Shown: positions 9,657 to 21,568 of the stretch, one piece after another
Position numbering within the stretch: the stretch's first letter is position 1
How the letters are laid out: the number at the start of each line of letters is the position of its first letter
Assembly (NCBI GenBank): GCA_037447655.1
Contig: JBBHKE010002797.1
Span: forward strand, 1-64,000
Reading direction: 5' to 3'
Source of the DNA: Zygnema cylindricum
Lineage: Eukaryota; Streptophyta; Zygnematophyceae; Zygnematales; Zygnemataceae
Length of the DNA: 64,000 bases
Translations under genes and position numbers: made by a program
Notes under the pieces: model-generated
Databases searched by the model: none
What the model saw: only the letters and a program-made list of their open reading frames with translations
Told to the model about the DNA's origin: nothing

Positions 9657-10678
9657 AAGTCCTCAGAGTGGACAGCTTCCAAGAAGCCTCTAGGATAATC
9701 CTGACCCCTTTGTGTTTAAGCAAAGATAACTGCCACCCTGGCAGACAAAAACGCTGACCAACTTCACCCCTGTGAAGACAAGACTCCCCTGAGTCGATAG
9801 CAAAAAGAATCTTTGAATTTGCTCCCCTGAGCAGTAAGTTATGGGGGGTCAAAGTTGACCTTTTGTACAGAAGCTCTCTGGGAGAGGGGGTCCTATCTTC
9901 TAGTTTTTCTAAGTCCTATCTCTCTCACAGACTCTATCTACTGATGTACGGAACCAATCAGAATTGAGTTACGTACGTAAAAGTACAGCCGCCGGTGTAC
10001 TTTATGTACGGACATTGTACGACATGGCCAAAATGTCGACACATGTCAAATCCGGATTCGGTGCCATGATCTCCGGAGATTCTACGATCCAACGGAATTT
10101 CGCCACGCGTCATCCGATGTGGCGATGGCCACAAACCGCCGAAATCTTCCTCCGTGATCTCGGCGCTAATCCCGGCCGTCCGATTAAATTCAGATTTAAT
10201 CGTGGCCGTAATAAATACATGCGCGGTATTTATTTCACTTCCGAAACAAATGCGCGGTATTGATTCGTAATCCGTACTATCATTCGTACCGGATCTATGC
10301 ATCCCGTAAATCGTAACAGTTAAATGAATTATCGTACGTATTCTAATTTATATAATTATCAAACTACATATCACGTAATACTACTGCTAGATCTAACGGC
10401 TAAGGCTACCGGCTATTTCCTGTCTGCCGGCCGGTAGGTACAAGGATCAAATCCTGCCGCCGGCACATTCCTTTTAAATAAATAAATAAACCCTAGTATA
10501 AAATTCCCGTAAACCTCAGGATAGCCAAGGTAGCCATGGCTCTAGCTTCCTCTCCAATTTCTCAGTGACTGCGACAAGTTTGAGATTTGGAGAGAGAAGT
10601 TAGAGGTAGACTGCCTCGGCTTCTTTCTATGTTTCTATTTAGACCTAGAAAATACTAATAAAACCATTAGTTTCTACA
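9637..10678 (-). repeat. 5' LTR of copia A1
   Basis: 1042 bp with the same ends as the left copy. Visible differences from it include ACGTACG versus CCGTACG near 9971, CAGCC versus CAACC near 9987, and AAATCC versus AAATTC in the tRNA-like module. The tRNA-like module is at about 10385-10475. The first seven codons of the gag frame (MEVSELQ) come from this LTR. Confidence 0.93.
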
Positions 10679-10730
10679 CGCACGCAACGCCGCGTTCGCA
10701 CGAAACTAACTTTTCAAAAACAACAGTTAG

Positions 10731-10891
10731 TTTATGTGCCAATTATATGGGTAATTGGATATGTGAGTCACGTTTTGTAGTGTGTCAAAACGTGGTGTTT
10801 GTGAGGAATTTTTGTGAAGCTTGTGCTTAAGTATGTCTACTTCTATTATTACTGCTGCAGCTCCACCTGCACCAGTTGTCATAGAACAACA
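10731..10891 (+). repeat. 5' LTR of copia C, second segment
   Basis: Continues the C LTR after D1: matches 17250-17410 (GTGCCAATT, GTGTCAAAA, GTGTTTGTGAGGAATT, AAGTATGTCTACTT) and ends ATAGAACAACA just before the primer site GGTTATGGGC (10892-10901). The gag start codon at 10833 is inside this LTR. Confidence 0.8.
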
Positions 10892-11675
10892 GGTTATGGG
10901 CATGTCTTCTAGAATTGGTGTGTTTAATGGACATAAATATGCTTACTGGGTAGACATGGTTGAGTCTTATTTTGAAACTGCAGGTTTACTGAAAGTTTTG
11001 GATGGATCACTTGATGAAGTAGATCCAACTTGGGCGAAAAGAATTCGCAAGCTCGGAATGCTCTCAAACTATGTCTTTTGGAGAACATGGTTACGTCACG
11101 TATCAAGATGAAGAAGGCAATTAACATCTGGAAATCACTCAAGGCCTCTTATGAGAAGGCAAATGTTCAAGAGGAACTTCTGTTGGCAGGAAAAAATTGA
11201 ACTACAAATACTCGGGGGAACAATGACCGAGAATACAGATAACTTCAGGGCTCTTATTGATGCTCATGCTTGTGCTGCTGGCTCTTTCCCTGAGTTCTAC
11301 CAGGCTGCTTTGATCATTAAAGGTCTTTCTATCAATATGAAAGATACGACTGCTGAACTGAAAAAGCATGATAAAGCTAGCTGGACACTTCAGTTAGCTA
11401 TTAATATTATTATAGAGGAGGATCTTACGTCGAGGATACTTAATGGAGAGAAACAAGTAGAGGCATTTATCACAGATTTTGACATAAAAAGATAGTTTAA
11501 TCAGGCAAGAAATCAGTTATATCAGCATAGGAATCAGTTTAACCCAAATCAGGGTCAGTTTAAACAGTTTAATCAAAGGCAGAATAGATAATCTTTTACT
11601 GCTTGTTTTTATTGTTTCGAGAGAGGTCATGGATATAGATACTGTCCTAAACTCAAAAAGGCAAATGAGACAGGA
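10833..11675 (+). pseudogene. Copia C gag (broken)
   Basis: The frame opens in the LTR (MSTSIITAAAPP...) and crosses the primer site into VMGMSSRIGVFNG, matching the A and F gag starts. It continues with a capsid-like part (MVESYFETAGLL; later DNFRALIDAHACAAGSFPEFYQAALIIKGL in frame pieces) and a zinc knuckle CFYCFERGHGYRYC near 11606-11647. Several frameshifts and stops (after 11108, at 11493, near 11589) separate the pieces. Best relative in the window is F. Confidence 0.8.
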
Positions 11676-12948
11676 TTGTATAGGCCAAGTTGGCAGCAAA
11701 GTCAGTTTAACCAGGGCTTTTGTGGTCATCATTTACAAAACAACTCATTGTTTTCTTCATCTGTCACTCACGAAGATGAGTCTTTGACCTTCAATGAGCA
11801 TGATGACTTGGAGTTATTTGCCATAGCGACAGCATTGGAGGGCTCAAAAGACGTCGGATGGATCATGGACATAGGGGTATCGGCCAACATGTGTTGGAAC
11901 AAAGGACTTTTTACAAATGTGCAGACAACACCTGCAAAGAATATCTACTATGATTGTGGCATGAGTGTCCAGACTTGTGCTCTGGGTGATGTTTCATTGC
12001 TGGGTGATGTTGGAGGAAAGTCTGTAGAAAGAACATTTTATAATGTCTTATATGGTCCGGACTTCAAAAAGAATCTGTTTTCCACTTCTTTGGTTAAAAG
12101 CAAAGGATTTGAAGTCACCCTTAAAGAGGGTAGGCAGATCGTAAGCAAGCTAGGAAAATGGCAGTGATAGGAACTAGAGATGCAAGCAAAATGCATCGCA
12201 TGACATGGCTGATTCTAAGGAAAATGATGTTCTCTACTCTTGTGTAATATCTGAAAATGAATTATGGCATAAGAGGTTAGGACATGTTCACTATGACAAC
12301 TTAACAAAAATGGTGAAAGTTGGGAAAGTAGAGGGTGTTTCTCTCATAGATCAGCCAGTCAAAAATTGTGATGGTTGCTCTTTAGGAAAGATACATAAAC
12401 TGCCTTTTCCACAGGAATCGGATCATAGATTTACAAAAGTCTTGGAGCTAATTCACTCGGATGTTTTGGGACATGCTCACGTGCCCTCTGCTAAGGGGGC
12501 TCGTTTTATGGTAACGTTTATTGACGACATCTCCAAATTCACTAAAGTTTACTTCATGAAAAAAAGAGTGAAGTGTTCGGACACTTCAAACACTACAAAG
12601 TTTGGGCGGGAAAATTGCATGGTGTTGCAATTTTGGAACTCAGATCAGACAATGGAGGAGAGTATATGTCAAAAGAATTCCAAAATTATCTGCACGATGA
12701 GGGTATAAGTCGCCAGCTCACTGTTCCTTACACTCGTGAACAAAATGGTGTTTCGGAAAGATTAAACAGAACCATTACAGAATGTTCCTTACACTCCTCA
12801 ACAGAATGGTGTTTCGGAAAGATTAAACAGAACCATTACAGAATGTGCTAGATCTATGCTAGCAGATAAAAACATAGATTTGAAATTCTGTTGAGGCCTT
12901 TAACTGTGTAGTTTATATCAAAAATAGAATTGGTTCTAGGTCGGTAAG
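11676..12948 (+). pseudogene. Copia C protease and integrase, first part
   Basis: The protease motif GWIMDIGVSANMC at about 11857 has Asp-Ile-Gly instead of Asp-Ser/Thr-Gly, so it is probably inactive. The integrase zinc domain (ELWHKRLGHVHYDNL...CDGCSLGK) is at 12261-12390 and the core begins ELIHSDVLG (about 12447) with RSDNGGEYMS near 12640. A 61-bp direct tandem duplication (from 12722 and 12783) repeats the region of the third catalytic residue and shifts the frame. Solo LTR D2 interrupts at 12949. Confidence 0.8.
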
Positions 12949-14258
12949 TGTTGTCCATAGCCATTTATAGCCATGGATTCACCCTCGGAAGCACCACGGA
13001 CTACCCAAAAACAGCCTACTTTGAATCAACACAGAATTCTAGAGAAATAACAAAACAAGCTGAAACTACATCAACAGATAGTATCTAAGCTTTGGAATAA
13101 CCTCAAAATGTTTCAGACAAATATAATAAACAGAGCGATCACATCATCTAGTCAAAGTTGCAGAAAAACAGTATGCCAGAACTTTGATAAAACAGACTAG
13201 CTTCACAATGAAGTAAAACACAGACAAGGCACACAATAGGCCTGAAAATCTGTGAAAATAGTAACAATATAAATAGGAACACACATGCAGAATTTCAGAT
13301 AATTCTGCCAACAGATCTGAGAGTTATCCTCAGGTAAAATTACCAAAAACCACCATAAACAGTTTTTGGTCCAAAAGTTCCTATGACTAAAAATGACAAG
13401 TCCTACAAATATACACGAGCTCATTACTGAGTGTACGGAGGCATACCAGCCGCACGCAATCTACTAGCTACCTCTATTAATGTTAATAAACCCGAATACT
13501 TCGAGGTATGTCAAAAAGAGTAAATCTACACTAATAACTAATACACATAAAGACAAACCATTGTTGTAAATATTTACAAAGTACACACAATCTTACAAAA
13601 TCGTATGCTCAGTCATGCTGAGTCACTCAATGGAACTCCTCGAATTTCGTCAAACAATCTGGGACGTCCAAAATTAACATCGTGTGATTGACGCGATTTC
13701 GCGTCTCTACTACTTGAAAAATATCCACGGCCTATATCCGCCGTCCGTCGATCTAATTCGGCACCCTTGATGTCGCGCCACGTGGTCATAAAAATCCAAA
13801 CAAAATCCATGCGAGTCGTCAAATATCCCACGACGTCGCGAAGATAATTTAGTCATTCATGTCCACTTGTTAAAATAATAATCGTACAACCGAAATCATT
13901 TCAGTACCGCAACCGCGTCCTTTGCAATAAATGCAGCAAATAAAGTACACGTCATTTTTCATAAACGTCGCTTGTCGCATATAAATTACATTTGTTCAAA
14001 TTATATGTTCCGCACCGGCGACGTACATTTCGTAAACTTCACATCGGATCGCGTCGCGATCCGCTGTCCATTTCTTAACGCATTCTGCGCCACTGAATTA
14101 CTACATCACGTCCCTTTAATTTTACTCGTACATTTACTCCCCCAATCCGCAAATCCATTCGAACCACCACATTACTTTCGATAATATATTACGCACGCGA
14201 AACGTCGCGTGCGCACAAAATGTCGAGTACGCACGAAACCAACTTTTCAAAAACAACA
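12949..14258. repeat. Solo LTR D2
   Basis: 1310 bp from TGTTGTCC to TCAAAAACAACA, flanked by perfect GTAAG duplications (12944-12948 and 14259-14263). It lies in the copia C integrase; protein similarity resumes right after it (TTPFELWTGRKPDVSHFRVYG). Same family as D1. No open frame that looks real. Contains pyrimidine-rich CTCCCCCAATCCGCAAATCC near 14130. Confidence 0.9.
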
Positions 14259-14263
14259 GTAAG

Positions 14264-16440
14264 CACTACACCATTTGAACTTTGGACAGGTAGAAAACCT
14301 GATGTTAGTCATTTCAGGGTTTATGGAAGTAAATGCTTTGTTTTGAACACTTCACCAAATACTTGGAAAATAGAATCCAAAGGTTTACCGGGTATTCTTA
14401 TCGGGTATGATGATAATTCAAAGGGCTACTGAGTATATGTTTTTTATAAGCAAAAAGTAATTGTGTCTAGAAACATTATTATAAAGGATGAGGAAGTTTC
14501 AGCATATCTATTTACCATGACATAAAAACATTTACCATGACAGAAAGCAGGCTGAGGAAAAATCACAAGAATATGTTATGTTTGATCCACAGAGGACAAT
14601 TTATTTTCCAGCTGTTCAGCAACCTCTCGCACATCCAGTGTCTTCAGAACCTCACGTTCCTCTTCAGACTCACGCGAAGCAAGCTGAACCGGTCCAAGAG
14701 TAACAGCAACAAGTCACAAGATCAACAAGGAACACAAGGCATCCATCGGTCTCCGCCTCAGAATTTCCGGGGGGAAGGAGATCTAGCAGCCGTCTACAAT
14801 TTGGATCACACTTTGCTAACTCTGCTAACCAAGGAGAACCTCAGACTATCAACGAAGCCTTCTCTTCACCCGAAAGAAACCATTGGATTGAGGTGGAAAA
14901 CGCTGAAATGAAGTCCATAATGGAAGCTCAAACGTGGGATTTGGTTGATCTTCCTCCGGATCGGAAAGCCATCAGCAGTAAATGGGTATTCAAACTGAAA
15001 CTAAATACGGATGGCACCATTGAAAGATACCATTGAAAGATACAAAGCGAGACTTGTAGCAAAAGGCTACAATCAGAAAGAATGAATTGACTTTGAGGAG
15101 ACTTTCTCTCCGGTGGTAAGGTTTCCAACAACCAGAATTCTATTAAGTCTAGCTGTAATTGAAAACATGGAAGTGCATGAAATGGATGTTAAATGACCTT
15201 TCCTTCATGGAGAGCTTTGAGAAACTATTTATATGCAACAACCAAAAATGTATATAGAGAAAAGAAAAGAAAAACTAGTGTGTAAACTGATGAAATCTTT
15301 CTATGGGCTGAAACAAGCCCCTAGACAGTGGAACCTGAAGTTAGATGAATTCCTCACTAAATTAGGCTTTAAAAGAATCAGTTCAGATCATTCTGTGTAT
15401 GTTCTGCAAAGGGATGATGGTGTACTTTATATTGTTGTTTATGTAGATGATCTGCTGCTTAATAGCAAATCCATAGATGAAATAAATCGCATCAAGAGAG
15501 CCTTAAGGTCAGATTTGAGATGAAGGACCTCGGTGAGGCCAAAAACATTTTGGGGATACAAGTAGAGAGAGATAGAAATAAAAGACAGATCATGTTAACT
15601 CAATAGGAGGGTATTAGTTCCATGGTTGAAGATTTTGATATGAAAGAGGCAAAAGGATGTGTCACTCTTATGGAGTACAGACATAAATTAGAAGGAGTTG
15701 ATTCTAATTATGGTATTCTAGTTGATGAGAGCTTAGAATCAGGGGAGGAGGATTTCATGGCCTCAAAACCGTACAGACAGGTAGTTGGTAGTGTGATCTT
15801 CTTTATTAAGTGCACGAGGCCAGATGTAGCACGTGTCGTGGGAACCTTAAGTAGAATTCTGCAAAATCCAAAGAGGGCAGACTGGGAAGCTGCAAAAAAG
15901 AGTTATGAGGTATCTAGCAGGGACCCAGAATCTTAAACTTGTCCTTGGAGGAGGGGAAGTAAAGCTATAAACCTGGAGCGATGCGAGTTATGGCGACATG
16001 CCCAGCAAGAAATCAACTATTGGTTTTGTCTTGCAGATTGGAAACATAACCTGTTGTTGGAGCAGCAAACTTCAAAAAGTCACCGCCCAATCAACTATGG
16101 AGTCAGAATATATGGCAGCAAGTTCTACCCTCAAGGAACTCCTATGGGTAAAAGCTCTTTTGCAGGAATTGGGACATATGCAAATTGGTCCTCAAGTCAT
16201 CTAGTGTGACAACCAGGCAACCATTACCATCGCCTCCAATCCAGCCACCACTTTAAGAGTAAGCACATCGATGTCAGACTGCATTTTGTCCGAGAAAAAG
16301 TGCTTGCCAAAGTCATTAAATTGTGCTATTTACCTGATGAAAACATGGTTGCAGCTATGTCAACAAAAGCTTTACTTGCACCTAAACTACAATTTTGCAG
16401 AAAGGCTATTGGGCTGAGTGAATAATTGAGTCTAAAGCTT
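14264..16440 (+). pseudogene. Copia C integrase end, RT and RNase H (broken)
   Basis: Pieces in order: integrase tail (FELWTGRKPDVSHF), linker, RT start (WIEVENAEMKSIMEAQTWDLVDLP, about 14890), KSFYGLKQAPRQWN (15294), active-site VYVDDLLL (about 15440), LGIQVERDR (15550), then RNase H with WSDASYGDMPSKKSTIG (15974), MESEYMA (16100) and the KHIDVRLHFVREK region (16263). Many in-frame stops and small duplications (a 13-base repeat near 15020-15045). Non-functional. Confidence 0.85.
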
Positions 16441-16448
16441 TAGGGGAG

Positions 16449-17410
16449 TGTTGCTTTAAAAGCTTTGTCCTCAGTAGATAGAGCTGTGAGAGGAGACTTA
16501 TAACTTAGAATAGTTTTGGTGAAGTTGGGTGTAATACTTATCTCAAATAGTGTGAGAGTGAAGTACTACTCCAGAGTATTTTGTACGGTCTTATAAGACA
16601 CGCGTCGGCATTTTAGATAACTCAGAAAGTGCGGAATGGACCTGGACACATGTCGCCTATCGAACGAATGACTTCGGTAGATCGGGCAAACGCGAAATGA
16701 ACCGGACATCCGGGAACATAATTGTGAAGGGCAATTATCTTACGTCAGTTTTTATCAGGTTTACGGTTGAGATTTGAGTGGGGACCACAAGTGACGAGAT
16801 GCTCCATAAGCACCCCTTATATCCTTACGAAATCACCACAGCAGATTGGACACACTAGACAGATGGTGACTAAGCAAACAACATTTTGAGTTCGGAGTCA
16901 GATTGTAAATACATGAAGAAGTAGTTTTTGTTGCTTAGTGCTTTATCAAATAGTGTTTCACTATTTAGTTTTTAGGGTATTTGCAATTAGGTTTTTGGAA
17001 ATACATTAGAGTACCTTGTCGTACTACAGTATAGTACTAGTATTCAGAGTACCATCACTTGATTGGCTATTGAGCAGTAGGAGCTCACTCAGAGTATAAA
17101 GTTTAGAACTTAGAATTATTTTGGTATCCAGTTTTGGGAATATGGGAAATTAAAAGAAAGTTTTTGGGAAACTTGCAGGTCTCATATCTTTTGGTTTACT
17201 AAGTCATTTATGTTGTAATTTTGGGAATTAACAGTGTGTGTGCTAGTCAGTTTTTGTGCCAATTCTTGGGGTAATTGGATATATGAGTCAGGTTTTATAA
17301 TGTGTCAAAAGATGGTGTTTGTGAGGAATTCTTCTGAAGCTTCTACTTAAGTATGTCTACTTTTACTACTGCTGCTGTAGCTCCACCTGCACAGTTTTCA
17401 TAAAACAACA
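16449..17410 (+). repeat. 3' LTR of copia C
   Basis: 962 bp from TGTTGCTTTAAAAGC to CATAAAACAACA, directly after purine tract TAGGGGAG (16441-16448). Complete, unlike the split 5' LTR, so it provides the uninterrupted reference for the D1 target site (AGTCAGTTTTTGTGCC near 17250). Confidence 0.85.
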
Positions 17411-18106
17411 ATTTTCTCCCCAAAGCACTAAGTTATGCATGGTCAAAGATGACCTTTATAGTTACAAGCTCTCTTAGAGAGAGGTACCTAAATTTCACTA
17501 AGTCCTAGTCTATCTACTCATGTTTACCTACTAGTAAACCCTAATCCAATAGGAACACTGTATAGTACAAAAAGGTATAGTGGTCGATTTACTTTTTGTA
17601 CGACTATTGTACGACATGGCTTTCAAGGTGACGCCTATCAAATTGGAGCCATGGCTCCTCCTCCCATCTTCCCCGATATATAATAATCTACCGCCACGTG
17701 GCATCGCGTGACGCTATCTCCAAAGGTCACCAAAAATCTCATTCCACGTGGCGGCTGCAAAGATGGCTGTCCAATCAATTGGATTTACATGGTTGGAATT
17801 CGCGTCTGTTCATTAATGTACATGCGCCTCTTCATCAAATTGATATGTTTCAACCGACGTGTTAAACTGTAAGTACATAGGTGTATCGTTTGATTAATGC
17901 TTTAATGGTTAAGGCGCACGGCTTTATTGAGCTTGCAAGTCGCAGGTTCAAATCTTGTTTGGGACACCCATTTTGGTAAAATGCTCTCTACTCCAATCTA
18001 CCACTTTCTAAATAAGGTGACAGCCATGGCGTGTTTTTGATCCTCTCTCCCTCTCTTTAGACTAACTAAAATAGAGAAGTGAAATATTAATTACCTCTTT
18101 TCAACA
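17411..18106 (-). repeat. 5' LTR of copia B, second segment
   Basis: Resumes the LTR cut at 2095 (TTCTCCCCAAAGCACTAAGTTATG, compare TTGCTCCCCTGAGCAGTAAGTTATG in A) and ends TTTTCAACA (18106). It contains the second tRNA-like module of this family at 17885-17974, with B box GGTTCAAATCT at 17945-17955 and TTTT at 17971-17974. Strongly similar to 780-1381. Confidence 0.75.
17885..17974 (+). other. tRNA-like module in the copia B 5' LTR
   Basis: Same parts as at 1162-1247: GCTTTAATGGTTAAGGC D-arm, GCACGGCT, B box GGTTCAAATCT, GGGACA and TTTT. Substitutions outside the A- and B-box-like parts are more frequent than inside, but two copies are too few to prove selection. Confidence 0.55.
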
Positions 18107-20580
18107 CAATGTAACATTTGTAAAAAATGGGGACACACTAGGAACGGTTATTATCAAAACAAGGGAAACAATCACGTAGGGGGATGATTTGCTCTCAACT
18201 CCAATCTGCCACCTTCTAAACAAGGCGACAGCCATGGCCGGTCTTTGATCCTCTCTCCCTCTCTTTAGAGTCTAACTAAAATAGAGAAGTGAACTATTGA
18301 TTACCTGTTTTCAACACAGAGGTTTTAAAAAACGGATGACTGTCGTTTTTTTCAAAACAAGGGAAAAAATCGCGGAGGGGAACAATTTAGAGGCGGAAGA
18401 AGTAGAGGAATTAGTTCATCAATTAGAGGAGATTTTGTTGGGGATGGGGCAATGGGACAGGATCAAGAATTCTTTGTTTCACTCATGGAAGAATCACACG
18501 AAAAAGAGGATATCTTATTTCACACACAAGGCAAAGAGAGTAAAGGAAAATTTAATAATTGGATCATACACTTAGGTGCTGCACATCACATGTGTTTTCA
18601 GATCTTGGACTATTCAGTGACATTAGAAAAATCACTATACAAAAATCCATCATAGTGGCTAATGGTTCAATGATGGTTATTAATAAAGTGGGAACAGTAC
18701 GATTGGATCTACCGACAAAAGATAAGGAAGGGAAAACTAGAGTCAATAGAGTACGTTTTAATAATGTGCTTTATAATCAGGGGGGTGCATCAATCTCTTA
18801 AGTGTCCCACAACTTCAAAAAAATGGTGGAAGAGCCACATGCATGGAAGGGGGTAGAATCATTTTGAGTAGTAAAACATGACCATTTGCAGAGGGGGTTG
18901 TAACAGAAAATATGCAAAGTAGGTTGATTTGGAGAAAACCGAAAAATAGGACGGTAGACGAAGAAGGGCACCTCCCTTTGGTAGAGGTCAACAAGGAGGA
19001 CCTCACGTTGTGGCATCATCGTATGTGTCACATTTCATAGAGTAACATCAAAGAGATGATTCGTCATGGTGTTGTTCGAGGATTAGACGTGACAACAGGA
19101 GAAAAGGTTATCAGATGTATAGGATGCACAAAAAGAAGCATAAAAGGAGGCCTCATCCGGTGAAAGATCTTAAATTGAAGGTGAATGCCCCTTTACACCT
19201 AGTTCATGTAGATCTTTGTGATGACATACATCTAGAAACCATTGGAAAAAAAATACATTATGGTGATAGTTGATGATTTCAGCAGGGAGACTTGGGTGTA
19301 TCTTTTAAAGGCAAAGTCAAAAGCATACGAGACATATAAATGTTTTTTGGTTATGGCTGAAAGGGAAAGTGGGAGGCAGGTAAAAGCATTACGATCGGAC
19401 AGTGGAGGTGAATTTCTTGCCTTCGGTGAATATTGTAAGGAGACGGGGATTAAGCAGCAATTCATGGCTCTTTATTCCCAACAATCTAATGGAATAGCAA
19501 AGAGAAAAAATCGGACGTTGAAAGAGATGGATGGTGAAAGGAGCTAATGAGTCTAAACGAGCCCAAGATTACGAAGAAGAGAGTTATTATGAGAAAATCA
19601 CAGGGGAGGAGGAGGAAGAAGAAGAAGCCTTGATGGAGGTAGGGACAAAAAAAAGGTGCGATTTGTAGAGGGAACTCTGAAGAAAGTTCCGACATCTAAG
19701 ATCACTAGCAACGAATCACAAGGGGACAAGGTCATTACAGAATCATATACTCACAATAACATTGTGAGATCACAAGAAAAACCTTTAAAGAACGACGCGA
19801 TGACAAGATTGAGAGCAGTGACTCGGATAAGGAATTTGTAGAGGACGTACGGAGAAGTAAGAGATCAACGAAAAAGAAGGCACCGGAACAATTCTCACTA
19901 GGACTAATATATAAAAAGTAAACTAGTTACCAGAGGGCAATCTCCGAACTTAGAGAAGGAATCGCAGAATCCTTCCTCTTATGAAAGGCGATTACATAAA
20001 ATTGTCCAACCGATCCTCAATCATATCGAGAGGCTAGAGACTCGGACGCATGAGAGGAGAAGTGGAAACCGACGTTTATAAAGAAGTTTAATTCTGTAAA
20101 AGCAAATGGGTGTTTTGAAGAAGTAGACTTACCAGTTGATAAGAAGGTGATCGATTCACGGTGGGATTTTAAGACAAAGACGAAGCCTCGAGAGAAATTA
20201 TTAAGTATAAGGCACGGTTCGTATGTAAAGGCTTTCAGCAAAAAAAGGGCATTCACTGTTCAAAAACTTTTGCTTCTGTGGTGAAGTTCGATTCTTTGCG
20301 AGCAATTATTGCAATGGCGGCAACGGATGGAATGCATATCTAACAGATAGAGGTAGAGACAACTTTCTTAGATAGAGAATTAGAGGAGGAGGTGAATATG
20401 AAAATTCCAAAAGGAGTTGCTGGAAAAAATGGTAAAGTATGGAGGTTTTGGAAGGCTTTATATGGTTTAAAACACGCACCAAGAACTTGGAACCATAAAC
20501 TTCACAAGGTTTTACTAATTTTAAGATTTAGGAGGCTTACCGTCGATTATGGAGTGTATATTCGAGAATAAGGTTGGGAC
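18107..20580 (+). pseudogene. Copia E gag end to RT, first part (broken)
   Basis: Parts in order: a damaged zinc knuckle CNICKKWGHTRNGYY (18112, last Cys replaced by Tyr), a protease-like NWIIHLGAAHHMC (about 18556), an integrase zinc-domain piece TLWHHRMCHIS...IGCTK (19005-19135), integrase core IVDDFSRETWVY and LRSDSGGEF (19250-19410) with QQSNGIAKRKNR, an acidic linker (EEEEEEEALM near 19610), and RT pieces up to the point where copia F entered after GGGAC (20576-20580). The integrase C-terminal part is missing between about 19540 and 19560. Stops and shifts throughout. Different lineage from A, B, C, F and G. Confidence 0.8.
18190..18316. repeat. Tandem duplicate of the B LTR end plus E sequence
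   Basis: About 17982-18189 (LTR end followed by a copia E zinc-knuckle coding piece) is repeated from 18190 with a period near 208 bp: TGCTCTC.ACTCCAATCT, the CCATGG block and the TTTTCAACACA end recur, followed by AAAACAAGGGAAA. A local duplication spanning the B/E junction. Confidence 0.7.
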
Positions 20581-20583
20581 GGT

Positions 20584-21568
20584 TGTTCTACGACCGCTGA
20601 GCACGTGGAGCAGCAGCATTAGTAGTAGAAGAAGACATAATTCACCACAGAAGCTTACCAATAATCCTATCAAACAGTTGCTTTCTATAGCTCAATAAAG
20701 TTCACACAAAGGTCCAAACTGCTTCAAACTATATCGCAGTATAGTGTATCACAAAGTCCGACAACTCCCAAAGTTTTGGCACAATTAATCGAACATACAC
20801 CAAGATATGCAACCCAGAAGTTCCCCAAAAACAGTCTGCAGATTACACAGTCTGGGAGTCTAGATACATAAAGTTTTCCACGTCCTAAGTCTTATACTCT
20901 TCACTCAGTTGTCCTACTACATAGTGTTGTACTACCAATACAAGTGTTCCGAAAGGATACGTCCAAAAGAACTAAACTGCCACTAAGGTCTGAGCCCTCC
21001 TAATCACGCTAAAACTAATCTATCACTGTACAATCAATATTACTGAGAATCCTATACAGATGATTTGTTCAAATACTTGTCGCCTGACTTAGTTACAATT
21101 GTCTGGGTACGTCCATCCGCCTGTTAGAGAACATCTGTAAGCAAGTCACTTAATTATTCTCTTATGAATCTCGTCCGTTGACTTGATTCATATCAACCCT
21201 AGCAGCGCAGTCCAATTCCTGATCACATTCAAATATTTGCAGCTTTGTAGCAGCTGCGTTGTCCCATACCAAAAATAGCCGGAGCTGCGTTTGTCTTATT
21301 GCGTAGCAATTGCGTTGTCCTGTACCAAAATATCTGCAGTTGTGTTTATCCCGTTGTGTCGCCGGCTGCGTTCGTCTGTACGGACCATATAAAAAATAAC
21401 CGCAGATGCGCTTGTTCCATCTGCGTCGCAGCTGCGTTCTTATAATGCTGATGTCGGTACCATTCAAAAAGCCTGCACTGTGCTTCAAGAGACGACGCGT
21501 GTCCCTATAGATGTATTTTTTCGCCGTCTTATAAATTTGCTGAGACTTATAGCTTTCTAAAAACAACA
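20584..21568 (-). repeat. 3' LTR of copia F
   Basis: Begins TGTTCTACGACC and ends TAAAAACAACA beside CTCCCCTAAAG (minus-strand purine tract). At about 21225-21440 a GC-rich unit built on GCAGCTGCGTTGTCC...TACCAAAAATA repeats about three times with a 55-67 bp period; the other LTR has the same array near 35500-35720. Confidence 0.85.

Larger units (their letters stand above)
4243..10678 (-). mobile_element. Copia A1, full-length and apparently young
   Basis: 6436 bp with two 1042-bp LTRs (4243-5284 and 9637-10678) that differ at only a few sites I can see. It has TG...CA ends and a perfect 5-bp target duplication CGCAC (4238-4242 and 10679-10683). Primer site at 9622-9636 and purine tract (plus strand CTCCCCTT) at 5285-5292. 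One 1452-codon gag-pol frame runs through. It sits inside D1, which sits inside C, which sits inside B, so it is the last arrival of that stack. Copy A2 at 24569-31005 is nearly identical. Confidence 0.95.
2898..10725. repeat. Solo LTR D1, split by copia A1
   Basis: D1 begins TGTTGTTC (2898) and ends CAAAAACAACA (10725), with perfect GTTAG duplications on both sides. Its own sequence is 2898-4242 plus 10679-10725, about 1.39 kb. It aligns with the uninterrupted solo LTR at 12949-14258 (shared GATCCGC.GTCCATTTCT, CTCCCCCAATCCGCAAATCC). No coding sequence of its own. The end at 4180-4242 is rich in ACGCACGCG/CGCGTACGCACGAAAC repeats. Most likely made by LTR-LTR recombination. Confidence 0.85.
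2096..17410 (+). mobile_element. Copia C, complete but degenerate, carrying nested insertions
   Basis: C runs from TGTTG (2096) to CAACA (17410). The flanks are ATTTG (2091-2095) and ATTTT (17411-17415), a 5-bp target duplication with one mismatch inside the B LTR, whose undisturbed homologue reads GAATTTGCTCCCC. Without inserts it is about 6.2 kb: LTRs of about 960 bp, a plus-strand gag-pol with many stops, a primer site GGTTATGGGC at 10892 and a polypurine tract TAGGGGAG at 16441. Insertions are D1 (2898-10725, itself holding A1) and D2 (12949-14258). Confidence 0.85.
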
